The translations under genes and the position numbers were made by a program. The notes beneath the pieces are model-generated. The model did no database searches, was not told the origin of the DNA, and saw only the letters and a program-made list of their open reading frames with translations. A stretch of 64,000 nucleotides of DNA from Hsuehochloa calcarea (lineage: Eukaryota > Streptophyta > Magnoliopsida > Poales > Poaceae): the NCBI GenBank assembly GCA_036346395.1, contig CM070594.1:13487385-13551384 (forward strand), written 5' to 3'. Positions 1-11,062 of the stretch are shown here, piece after piece (the first letter of the stretch is position 1; each line of letters starts with the position of its first letter).

Positions 1-16
1 GGACATCTTCCTAACA

Positions 17-1890
17 ATGACCTGCAATCCCAACTGGGAAGAGATAACGCGCGAGCTAGAGCCTGGACAGACTCCACAGGACTGCCCTGATCTCATCGTT
101 CGGGTATTTAGATCCAAGCTGGAGGACCTCAAGGAACAGGTACTCAATAGGCACATCTTTGGCACAGTAGCTGCTTATGTCTATGTCATAGAGTTCCAAA
201 AGAGGTGTCTCCCGCACGTTCACTTTCTTTTGATCATAAAGGGAGGGTACAAGCTCACGTGTCCCAAGCAGTACAACTACCTCGTCTCCGCCGAATTCCC
301 GGACAAGAACCAGTACCCAGAGCTATACGAGATGGTCATCAATTATATGATGCATGGCACTTGCGAAGTCTTAAATCCCAAGAACGTGTGCATGCAGGAC
401 GGTGCATGCAAAAACTACTACCCGCGCCCTTTCAATGCAGTTACCCTACAGGGCAAGGACTCGTACCCCGTGTACAGGAGATGGGACGACGGCCGTCGTG
501 CAAAGGTTCGAGGGCGGATGCTTGACAATAGGTGGGCTGTGTTGTACAATCCTTACCTCCTAAGGAAATACAATTGCAACATCAACGTGGAGGTCTGCTC
601 GAGCATAAAGGATGTGAAGTACCTTTTCAAGTACATTTACAAGGGGCATGACCACGCATCTATTTCTCCTGATGGGCCTAATAGCAACAGCAACATCGAC
701 GAGATTAAGCAGTTCAGGGACGCGAGGTGGGTTACGCCACCGGAAGCACTGTGGAGGATCTACAGCTTTGACCTCAGCAAGGTCTCCCTACCAGTGTTGC
801 AGATGCAATTGCATCTCCCGAACATGCACATGGTCTCATTCTGCGCGGGGCAGGATCTTCAAGACATCGTCACCAGGCACAGCGTTGAAAGGTCCATGCT
901 TACGGAGTATTTCGAGCTGAACCAGACAAACAAGAAGGCCCGATGCATCCAGTATAGGGTTTTTCCGGCAGTATTGGTGTGGCAGGCAGGTCAGAAGAAA
1001 TGGAAGATGAGGAAAGAATGCACACAAGTTGGTAGAATCGTGTCGGCCCATCCAACGAGGGGGAGCGGTACTATCTCAGGGTGCTCCTAAACCACATGCC
1101 TGGAGTCACTTCCTTTGAAGACCTCGGGACAGTGAACGGTGTAGTCTACCCATTCTTTCGTGAAGCTGCCAAAAAGAGGGGACTTATCGAGGTCGATAAC
1201 ACCCTCGAAGAGTGCCTTAATGAGGCCGAGCTGTTCCAGATGCCATCCTCGCTCCAAAGGCTGTTCGTGACTATATTGGTCTTTTGTGAGCCAAGTGATG
1301 TGTGTGGGCTCTAGGACATGCACCTCGAGGGAATGTCAGACGAATACCGCCGCTCCCAGCATGCCCATGCACAGTCGAGCAAATGGTGTTGTTGGATATC
1401 CAAAATATGCTCTAATCGATGGGGAAGGACATAACATCGTTCCCACTTTCCGCTATCGATGAGTCGCACAACATCGCCAGAGGAGAGGCCAGGGATATCT
1501 TTGAGGAGTCAACGATCGAGTTAGACCCTGAGCATGCGTCTCTATCATCCTCCCTCAACCCTGAGCAGAGGGTTGCGTATGACAAGATATTATCTGTGGT
1601 TGATAGTGACGACGGAGGCGCCTTCTTCGTAGATGACCCGGGTGGCACTAGAAAGACATTCTTGTATAAAGCATTGCTTGCACAGGTCCGAGTCGAGGAT
1701 AGCAGTGGCAACCGCGACGTCCGGCGTCGCCGCCTCCATCATGCCTGGAGGCAGGACAGCACACTCAAGGTTTAAGATCCCACTCAACATTGATAATGGG
1801 GCGGTTTGTAGCTTCACGAAGCAAAGCAGAACTACTAAACTGCATCAGCGGGTGTTGCTGATCATATCTCTACTACTTAAAAGAAGGAGT
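17..1890 (+). pseudogene. Helitron Rep/helicase (RepHel) pseudogene, 5' part cut by the window edge
   Basis: RepHel is the rolling-circle transposase of Helitrons: an HUH nuclease fused to a PIF1-type helicase. Seen: a 357-codon frame (17-1090) with MTCNPNWEEI near its start, the HUH motif as LPHVHFLL (about 207-230), and the two-tyrosine motif inside VKYLFKYIYKGHD (about 616-650; tyrosines four residues apart, as expected). After a stop at 1090, homology continues in another frame at 1081-1314, then at 1390-1775 (FPLSAID, LNPEQRVAYDKIL). The Walker A region reads DDPGGTRKTF, with R where the family has G. A further frame change follows near 1690 (ATSGVAASIMPGGRTAHSRF). Several frameshifts and a damaged P-loop make it a dead copy. 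It ends abruptly where a solo LTR begins, and the later helicase motifs are absent. Family identification is confident. Confidence 0.9.
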
Positions 1891-1904
1891 TTGCGGTTGT
1901 CCAT

Positions 1905-4900
1905 TGTCAGGACCTCAGGTATGCAACCCCGAGACCCTCTGTGTATTCCGAACTAGTCCCAGATTAGTAGCTAGCTCACACAGTTGCAACAACGATGTTA
2001 TCATATCCATACAATAAAGAAACTAATGAAGAAGACAAAGTAATATTAATTAGAAGCAAAAAGACCTTATGGTAAAGTCTTACAGAGGCTTCCACACATG
2101 GCTTAACAACAAAAGATAAACTTGCAGCGAAAACCAAAATATCTCATGGAAGCCATTCGACATGCCCACATGCAATCGAGTGGAGGACGCATCCTAGTTC
2201 GCATAGTCTTCAAACAAGTCTTCCTCGTAGAACTCAGTGTTTCCTGATTCTTCTACAGGGACTGATCAACAGGTGGTGTATAGCCGTGAGTACATAAAGT
2301 ACTCAGCAAGTCGAAGGGAAATGTATGTAAATAGTATTTATGCAAGGCTTGAGCAAGGATGGCTTTAGGTTTAATTTGCAGAAAGCAGTATTGACATTAA
2401 ATACAATAAGTAGATTGTAAAGCATAATTCAAAAAGATTAATACATAAGTAATCAAGTTCTTTGAAACAACTAGTGAACACCCCGTTCACTTCCCAACCA
2501 TTCCAACCAAACCATTCCAATATTTTTTTTGGAAAATCTACCCCTCGTGTGAAATCACCAGGCATTGTCCATAACCGGGGACACAGCTTTTCGAATAGTT
2601 TTTAACACTCTGCAGAGGTTGTATAACTTGACCCATAAGAGATAGTCGCCTGATACAATGCATGTTTCCTTATACGTGTGAATCAAGTGGAGACTATCAC
2701 AAGGCTTTTACAAAACTCTGTTTTGACTCGCCACCCCGGCCCCCCTCTTGCGCCGCTCATCAACCAAAACAGAACCGACTTAAAACATTATTAATTATTC
2801 AGCCAGGTCCACCCCATAAATGAACTTGTGGTTGCACGGTATAGCTCAGATCAATGGCACATAAAGTTAAGTCCTTAGTAACTACTCAGACGAGGCAACC
2901 TCATCCCAAAGGGCTTCCTGCACCCCATTTACTACACGATCACTCGCCCGAGTATAAATCATTTTTGGTTCAACCTTACCAAATGACAACCATTACCATC
3001 GTACAACATCTTTTAACAACAGTGGTCGTGCCACAATTCCATCTTTCATTAAGTCAAGTTTAAACATTTAAGCATGTGATCATGAATCACATCGAATAGC
3101 TAAAGCATGGCTAAGCATAAGACGCACCCATGTTGGTATTACAATATTGTCCAACAAAGATTACCCAATCCTATGGTGTCCCAGAATTTATGTCATTCAA
3201 GGGGACATGTCAATAGCAATTATCCAAGGTGGCACAATGACAATTGGGTATTTAACTAGTCTTGAAAGCATTTTTATACAACTAGCTATGCATGTTGATA
3301 TAAAATAACATAATTTTATAAAATGGGTACGAGATGATCAAAGGTCTACAACTTGCCTTCGTTGAAGAGTTGAGACGCTTCGGTCGACGGGTCTAAGAAT
3401 TCTTCTGAAACGTCGGAATCTATACGTGCGAAAAGAACTAAATAAATAAAAAAATACCAAATAAAATCCAAAAATTATAAAACAAGAACCAAATGAAAGG
3501 TACTGATTTTATATGAATATAGAAATTTGAATAACTCAAATCGGAGTTCGGATGAAGAAGACATGGCCTTTGGAAGTTTGAAAACACATAAAATGAAGAA
3601 AATCAATTTTTCGGATTTTCTGAATTATTTTTGCAAAGGAAAAGAAATGCCACGTGGGCTTGCCACACGGGCAAGACTGGGCTGCTACATCAGCGGAGGG
3701 CTGAGGTGGCCCGTGACCTGGCGCCGAGGTGGTAGCCACGTCGGCACCCGAGTCGGCGGCGCTCGGGGCCCAACGGCTCGCCGGCGAACGACGGCTCGGC
3801 GGTAGGAGGCGAAGGCACCAGCGGCTATAAGAAGGCGAGGCAGACATGGCGCTCACGGTCTCGTTGACGGGGAGTGGGGGAGCGGCCGGCAGCGAGAAGG
3901 AGGAAGCGACAGCGGTGGTGGGTGAAGGCGGCGGTGGCGCTCTAGTGGACTTCTAGTGACGGGGAGGCACGAATAGGATAGTCCGTGTCCTTGTGAACTC
4001 GGAGGTGAGGATGACGGCGTCGGAGGAGGCTTGGCGGTGGCGCTACAGGCAACGGTGTGAAGCTCGGTCGGCGGCAGCGGAACTCAAAATACGGCGAACT
4101 GGGGACGAGAGAGAGGGGGGGGAAACGAAAGAGGGGATTGAGGGGCGCTCGGTGCTCCATTCAAAGGGGTGGCGACGGGTTTCACAGTGGCTCTGCGCGC
4201 TCTGGCAACAACGGGACGAGACGGCACCGACGAAGAATGGGGCAAAGGGTGCGGGCTCCGAGGCAGAGAGCGGCGACGAAATGGGAGGGGTCGGCCGGAT
4301 TCTAGGGCGGCGAGATTCACAGTGAAGAAATTGAGACAGGACGGCACAGGCGCGCGTGTGCGGAGAACAGGGGAGGAATAAGCAGAGGGCCGCTGAGACT
4401 GACAGGTGGGGCCCAACTCGTAGCGAGAGAGGGGGGAAGAGCGGAGCGGGCCGTGTGGCAGGAGCAAAGCCGCAGAGGTGGGCCAGGCTTTGAGGAATAG
4501 GAACGGGCCGTGATAATTCGGCCCGTGAACAAGAGAGGGATTTAAAATAATTTTTGAATTTTAGAAAATACAACAAATCAAAAGGCTTTTTAGAAAATAG
4601 TAAATAAAGTCCAAAAATTCTAGAAAAATACACATGAATTCCTTGAATTGTTTGGAACTTAATAAAAATATTTTTAACTTTAATTTTATTTTAATTTTTC
4701 AAATAAAATATTTTTAATTTTTGTTAAATAGTTAAAAGCCTTTTAAAATTCCAAAAAATCCAAGAAAAATCTTAAAATAATATTTTGGACTTTAAATACC
4801 ATAAAACTCAATTAAATAAAATTTGAATTAATTGTAATTTTATTAATTCATTTTAAATTATTTTTTTCTGAAATTCTCAGTTAAGCTTTGGCAATAAAAT

Positions 4901-4959
4901 TCAAATGTTTATTTTTATTTTTGAAAATTTTCAAAAACCCGAGAAATTCGGATGTTACA
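1905..4959 (-). mobile_element. Ty3/gypsy-type solo LTR, 3.06 kb
   Basis: Read on the minus strand it starts TGTAACATCCGAATTTC and ends CCTGAGGTCCTGACA. The flanking 5-mers are TCCAT (1900-1904) and TTCAT (4960-4964), an imperfect target-site duplication with one mismatch. It holds no retroviral coding domain. There is a GC-rich core (about 3640-4540) and an AT-rich stretch (4540-4950) that borders the TGTAACA end. Its layout and several blocks match the 57763-62367 element: both contain a CGAATAGTTTT...CTCTGCAGAG block (2590-2620 here) followed by GAGACTATCACAA or its variant. It inserted into the Helitron helicase remnant. The left boundary is less certain than the right. Confidence 0.65.
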
Positions 4960-4961
4960 TT

Positions 4962-5027
4962 CATCCTCCTTCATGAGACATGAGTCGTTAGATCCATCAT
5001 CCTTTATGCGACATGAGCCATTGGATC
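4962..5027. repeat. Two-copy 33-bp direct tandem repeat
   Basis: The units 4962-4994 and 4995-5027 share 27 of 33 positions (both contain ACATGAG and end in GATC). The first unit overlaps the flank of the adjacent solo LTR. No function is evident. Confidence 0.8.
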
Positions 5028-5286
5028 TTTAGCTCTCTACACCCCCAATCTCCCGTCACTCCCGGTCTCCTATCTCGTACCATTGAAACTGTCACCCCCG
5101 CCTCTTTCACTCTCTCTCTCTCTCTCTCTCGTGCACAACTCTCAACCCCCGCCACCCCCTCCCTCAACGATGTCCTCCACCTCCTCCCCACCCCTTCCTC
5201 GACATCTTTACCAGCGAACCCACCCTGGCCAACCGCGCCACCGACATGAACGCGGCATCCACCCCTGGTAGTTGAATCCCGGAGGA
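5028..5286. other. Short host or Helitron segment with a CT microsatellite
   Basis: This segment separates two LTR insertions. It is C/T-rich and contains a (CT)n run at about 5108-5130. Small open frames exist on both strands but show no recognisable domain. It was continuous with 10524 onwards before the copia LTR inserted at 5291/5292. Confidence 0.5.
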
Positions 5287-5906
5287 GCTTGTGTTGGAAA
5301 TATGCCTTAGAGGCAATCATAGAGATGATGATATTTCATTATGTTCATGATTTTGATAATATGTTATCATGTTCCTTGAATGAATCATTTGTTATAGATC
5401 AATAAGTATGTGACTTGTTGGTGAAACTCTTTAACTTATATGATGTCATTCTAAATGTATCCCTGGTCGGATGTCACTGGTCGGAACACCAGTGACTCTA
5501 CGACTAGCACATGTATTGATTGATGACAATGTTTCACCAGTCATGGATATGGGGATATCGAATCAATAATGTGAGCACATGTTAGAGAACATGGGGCTAG
5601 ATAGACCCATCATTGAGACACTATTGAGATTGTTATGAATCTTTGTGTCATTAGTTGGTCTCAAGTAATGGTGATGTATAATCCTTAGACCTGAGATCAG
5701 CATGGTTCCCTACATGTGTAATAGCACTCTTAGGGGTTGCCAAACGCTACTCATAACTGGGCAGTTATAAAGGTAGCTTTCGGGTATGCTATGAAACATG
5801 CGGAGGGATGTGACTGGTCGAGATGAGATTTTCCCCTCCTTTCATAACAGGAGAGATGTCTCTGGGCCCCTCGTGGTGATCGGATAAAGAAAGTGCATGG
5901 CCATGC

Positions 5907-8900
5907 TGTGACAACCCGTATCATTTGCATATGTGTTAACATAAAACATTTCCATTTCATTGCATCAAAAAGATTTTATAACATTTGTTTTACAAGCATT
6001 TGTAGTGTTTTTGGCAGCGAGTAATTAAAACCCTAGCCGTCTTCTCTTCTTGCCGTCTGTAGTAGCAGTTTCCTCGTCGCCTTGTCTTTGAGCGCCTGTC
6101 CGTGGAGCCACATCGCAACCTGTTTTCCTCGCTCGTCAAGAAAATCAGCAATCGGTTAGTAATCATAGTGAGAGTATTCTTGTGAGCAGTAGTGAATAGA
6201 AGTTAGAGTTTAGAAAGTGGTCGTCAGATTTCCTGAAGTGCAGTAGAGTATCCGGAGTACCCTGAGTAGTCGGTCCCTTGGCAATCAAGATTCCCAGACC
6301 AACCGGAGTTAGTCGGCCCCTTGATCGCCAAGATGTCCAGACCACCCAAGATCCTTCGACATCTGTCACTTCTGTGGGTCTCATCATCCGGCATTATTAG
6401 AACCCAACACCCACTGTTTGCAATTGCCAAAACCCCAAATTTAAACCCTCAGTGCATACCCTTGGTAACCACACCTCACCAAGCTTCACCGGTGCGAAGA
6501 ACCAATTCGAGCAACATTACGGTCAGGCTCCCCAGTCGAGCCTCAAACCCAAGCCAGCAAGTGCATCCCCCAGCAGCAGCACAAATGCATCTCCCCTGCA
6601 AAGCGACCACACCACATACCAATGACCGGCCGCAGACAAATGCATCCCCAACAAAGAAGCCCGACAAGTGCATCCCCAAAGAAGACAAGTGCATCCCTCT
6701 TCAAAACCAGCACAAATGCATCTCCCAAAGATAGCCACCAAAGACAAATACATCCCTCAAGCCATTGAGATTCATCCCCAAAGATCACACAGCAATACAT
6801 TCCCCTTGAAGCCGCCTCATTCCCATATTCACAAAACAAAGCAAAGCCTCCAGCCAGAAGCCACCACTGCCTAGAGCAAGGTAAGATCGAGAGCTCAAGC
6901 GACCAAGAACCACCTCCCTGCTCTGCTCCCTCACCGTAGCCCAAAGAAGCAGCAGCAGCAGTGGGGGAGGAGGAGCCACCAGCAAAGCCGAATGACCAAA
7001 GCCACCAAAGAAGAAGAACCAGGCAACCAGGAGCAGAAGAGAAGGAGAGCACCACTAAGCCAAGATCGCCATCCCTCTCCCCAACCTAGATCCATCACGA
7101 GGTAAACCCCAAAGACATCGGTTTGCATTGCACCATCCACAAATCACGGATCTCAATAGCATCGAGATAGCTTTCGGTCTTTTTCATCTCGAGCGGTAGG
7201 GTTAGGGAGTGGTGTTACCGTGGTTACCGATGGAGACCGAGACCGGCCGGGCAGATCTGAGCCAAAGCGTGGCCGGGAGGCCGAGCCGAGCCGGGCAGTG
7301 GCCGGCCGAGAAGGCAGAGACGCAGCCAGCGCCGAGCCGACCGAGGAGGCGAGGTAGAGAGAGAACACGCGAGGTCGAGCCGCGTGGGGCGGCCGGGCCA
7401 GAGCGACCAGTGGCACCGCGGAGTGGAGTAGAGGCGCGCCGGGCCGAGCGAGCGAGGTCGGCGCAGCAGAGGCGCCGAAACCGTAGCCGAGGGAGGTGGC
7501 GCAGAACCGAAGGAGGCGCAGGGAGCAGCGCCGAGGGGCCGGAGGCGGAGCAGCGGCTGGAGGCGATGGCGGCGGAGGATCCCGAGAGAGAGAGTGGGGG
7601 AGGCGTGAAGGCGAGAGAGAGGGGAGAGTCGGCGGTGAGGGAGAGGCGCGAGAGAGTGAGAGTGAGAGGATAAGGATGGGGGAGAGGCGTCGGCCGAGAG
7701 AGAGAGAGAGAGGGGGAGAGAGAGAGGAGGAAAGGGTAGATTAGGTGGTGGTGTTTTAGGGTTAGGTTAGATTAGGGGAAGGGGTTAGATTAAGGGGGGT
7801 TTAGCCGGTTTGGTTAGATTAGTTGGTAGGTTAGTTGGTTAATTAGTGATTAGGGTTTAGTAATTAGGTGATTAGAGATTAGAGTTAGAGATTTGTTGTG
7901 TAGTTTTTGAGTATAGAAAATTAAGAAACGGTTTATCCTAAGTAGTAGTGTTTGTCGAGCGTTAGGGCGTGAGCTAGGCAGTCATGGCTGTAAAGCGAGT
8001 CAGTCGTAGAACAATTTTTAGCGGAACAGTGCTAACTGGTTTGGTTCCGAAAAGTTTTATTAAATTAAAATATTGGCTAACATAGGAGTCATATTAGCAT
8101 TTTATACGTCTATTATCACTCAAACTCAACTAAGTATTTATTTATATACTATCCGTGCTACCGCTTTGCTACAGAGGGCAAACCAGTGCCGACAGGAAAA
8201 GCTGATCAGAGATTCGTCATCGTCGACCTTTCCTACAACTCCAAAGGCAAGCTATCCTTTTGAGCATAAATATAGTTATGTTAAATGTAAACCGTATATT
8301 GCTTTATCATATATGTATTGCATCAAAACTATTTCTCAAAATCAAATTGGTTTGAGATGATGAGAAAGATAAGAAAGCTGAGAATGAGAATGAGAATGAG
8401 AATTACTATGTGGGTAAAGGGGGCCCTGGCAGGGAAAATGATGATGATGATGGTAAGAGGTGGGACCCCTTTACCTACGGTTATAATATAAGGACTAACA
8501 AAACTCTTACTCGGTCAGATGCCGTAAATTCAGTGCCAACCATTTTCTCATTTCGGCGGGCAGAAAATGCTACCCGTTTGCGTAATTATGTTCTCCACAA
8601 CGGGAGTGTTGGGCACGGAGGATAGCCGTCCCAAGGTGGAGTGTTGAGCACGGATGAGAGCCGCCTCAACCAACATTGTTGGAACTCGGTGGAGGACTGG
8701 GTGCGCTCAGGACACCGACGGAAAACAATGGGTGGAGACTTAATCACGTAACCTGGAAAACGTTCTGTATTCTGAACTTGAAGTCGCATCAAAGGAAATG
8801 CGATGGACCTAGCTCAGAAAGAGTTAAGAGTAGCTATGGGTAAAATGGCGCAAGCCTGCGCAGTGCTATACAAATCATGAATTCATGCCAGTCTCCTGGA

Positions 8901-9504
8901 TTGGAGTCTACGGGAACCGCTAGGGGTCTTTCTTCTTTCCGAGTGACTAGTAGTATTTTCAGAATTAAAATTGACACTTAATGTTTCAATGTGTATTTTC
9001 AGAATGAGATGATTTTAGAATTTGTGATAAAGACCAGAGATCAGTCATGCAGTGCATATTTTGCTATTAATGCTTGCTGAGTACTTCTGTACTCAACCTT
9101 GTTAGTATTCTCCTTTGTTAGATCCTAGTCCGGCCGGGAGCCATCCCGAGTGGGACGAAGGACTTGTAGGTACCGAAGCAGCAGCAGGAGGAGAAGGCAC
9201 CGGCGGCAAGGACCTGAGCGAGATGGAAGCCATCTTTGACTCGTGGGGCAGTAGGAGGCGTAGTCCAGAGCGAGACTCGAGGCGAGAAGCTCCCTTTTGT
9301 GTTTGTGTAATAGCTTTATTAAGAACCCTAGCCTTGTGTGGCTACTACTGTAATAAAGATGTACAGTTTCTATCTTATTGTTCTGCTGCGCAACTCTGAT
9401 AAAATGGCTTGCTATTCGTCGGAGCGGTGTTCTACCGGGCAGACGAATAGTAATCCGTGTGCCTAAGTGTGATTACCCTAGGGGTAATGACACGGGGCGT
9501 CACA
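5907..9504 (+). mobile_element. Ty3/gypsy solo LTR, 3.6 kb, nested in the copia LTR
   Basis: It begins TGTGACAACCCGTATC and ends GACACGGGGCGTCACA. A perfect 5-bp duplication CATGC flanks it (5902-5906 and 9505-9509). The internal layout is a CA-rich stretch, a GC-rich purine tract (7210-7740 with GA microsatellites), a GT-rich stretch (7740-7900) and a 3' part with TGAGTACTTCTGTACTCAACC (about 9079), a block typical of large gypsy LTRs. Long frames in 6321-7744 on both strands are compositional and carry no protein domain. There is no primer site, gag or pol. Confidence 0.92.
6555..6805 (+). repeat. Interspersed motif AARTGCATCYCC inside the gypsy LTR
   Basis: At least seven near-identical copies of a 12-13-base motif (A-A-A/G-TGCATC-C/T-CC) occur in about 250 bp, separated by 10-45 bases of unrelated sequence: about 6559, 6582, 6638, 6666, 6686, 6713 and a weaker one at 6745. 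TGCA is palindromic, as in plant RY-like elements. The spacing is irregular, so this is not a simple tandem array. Confidence 0.6.
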
Positions 9505-10523
9505 CATGCCACGAGTGGTCGAAGTGTCGACCATATGAAGTTATCCGACACTCGATCAAGAAAGTATTGAACGGTCCATGGATGTCACAACATCTCACCT
9601 GGAGTTCAACCAGACATTGTGAGGCAAAGGGAGAATGCATGAGTAGGTCGCTTAGTTCGATCAGTTACGGACTAGCCGTATGGAGATAAATATTGGTCGT
9701 AGACTAGTCGAACGTAATCACAGAATGGTAAGGACCTGGTCGTAAGGAGTTACGAACTGGTCGGGACCAAATACGATCTGGTCTTATGGAGATACGAACT
9801 AGTCGTAAGAGATGAGGACCTGATCATAGATCATATTACATCAAGGTTCGTCCGCTATTTTATGTGTATTTGAGAATCGTTATGTGCTGCTAGGTACCGC
9901 TAACGGCTAGTGATCGGAAAAGAGTTTCCGAGTCATAACCGATTACACATAAACTTGTGAGGTCGCACACTTAAAGGGTTGGGATCTGTTTTGGATAGTG
10001 ATCCGAATTCGTATAGGCCACGAGTTCCTAATGGGCCTCCAGGTCGAGACCGTCATGGATACCTATATAAAGAGGGGCGGTGGCATGGGGTAAGAAGGTG
10101 GATGATCTTTGGAAGAACTCTCGAAACCCTAATAGACACGCCTTCTCAACCACGCTGCCGGTGCTAGCACTCCAGCGCGTGGTGATCATGCCCCGTACGT
10201 GTGGATATCTCGGAGGTGTTGTTGCGAAGCATCAGCACTAGGACGATCCGCGACTATGTGTTGATCACCGGAATCGAAGGAGAAGCCACGTGGTGAGTAC
10301 GACCACTCGAAGAAGCAGACGTGCGGCGAGTACGACCACTTGAAGGAGGTGACGCGTCGTGAGTACGACTACGACTGCATTAACTCGCTTCAACGACTCT
10401 ACTTTCACTACGAATCGGTGCGTCTAACGATAATATCGTGATCTATTACTAGCGGTAGTTCCTTAGTTGCATGGTAAATTTTTGTTTGTGCTATCGTAGT
10501 CTTACCGCGTTCCCAACAGCTTG

Positions 10524-11062
10524 CTAGGGAGCGGCCGCCACCCGTCGGTAACTGAATCCTGCAGGAGGCAGGGGAGCCCGGAGGCCGAGAGCCGTCGGCG
10601 TCGAGGCCCGAGATGAAGCCCGTCTACGCAGGAGGGAGGCCAGGAGGCGGGAGACACCTCTATCTCGAGCTCAACTCGTCGATCAAGAACTTGACGCACC
10701 TCAAGCAGCCACTGCCGCCCTCGCAGGCCAACGGTGACCTACCAGCCCCCTCCCTCTCCTCTCACCTTCCTTGCTGTAGTCTCCGTCGTGTTCCCATCCT
10801 CGTCCAGATCAAATCGAACACGACAACATGATTGTCCAGATCTCCGCCGCCACATATCCTCTGCGGTTCCGCCCCCAGATCTCCATGCCAGCGAGCCCCC
10901 TCCTTCTCTGGACTATCTTGGTTAGTATGCGCCTCTTCTTCTTTCTCCTTGCTCCTACACCTCATCCTAAGGTTATGTCATGATTCCGGATTGTTAGAGC
11001 TTATTGCTCTTGAAAAAAAAGGTTGTTAGACTTGGAGCTGAATGTTGATGCATTGAGAAAAT
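10524..11062 (+). other. Unrecognised exon-like sequence downstream of the copia LTR
   Basis: The segment continues the host sequence left of 5287. A frame starting at 10613 (MKPVYAGGRPGGGRHLYLEL) runs about 40 plausible residues before becoming proline- and serine-rich. A pyrimidine-rich tract at 10740-10960 follows. It precedes the HMG-CoA synthase pieces in the same orientation and could be a captured first exon of another gene. I do not recognise it. Confidence 0.3.

Larger units (their letters stand above)
5292..10518 (+). mobile_element. Angela/BARE-type Ty1/copia solo LTR, interrupted
   Basis: The 5' end reads TGTTGGAAATATGCCTTAGA, the hallmark start of Angela/BARE-type LTRs in grasses, and the 3' end reads GCGTTCCCAACA. 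The target-site duplication GCTTG is perfect (5287-5291 and 10519-10523). Removing the nested 3,598-bp LTR and its extra 5-bp duplication leaves about 1,624 bp, a normal length for this LTR family. No gag or pol lies between the two halves, so this is a solo LTR left by LTR-LTR recombination. The part at 9510-10518 contains many short GGTCG/CGTAGT-like motifs. Confidence 0.92.

Noticed and set aside
3993..4633. Several overlapping long frames on both strands
   Set aside because: They lie in the GC-rich core of a solo LTR, are Arg/Ser/Pro-rich in every frame and show no domain.
4962..5027. Possible CRISPR-like repeat
   Set aside because: Only two directly adjacent units without spacers, in a plant genome.
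7153..7744. Overlapping plus and minus frames rich in Arg, Glu and Gly
   Set aside because: Compositional frames of the purine-rich GA-repeat part of the gypsy LTR.
9979..10167. 62-codon plus-strand frame
   Set aside because: Part of the Angela-type LTR; the frame is not conserved protein.
5292..10518. Complete copia retrotransposon between the two LTR halves
   Set aside because: The interior is a gypsy LTR with its own duplication and no gag or pol; the two copia parts are consecutive pieces of one LTR, not two LTRs.
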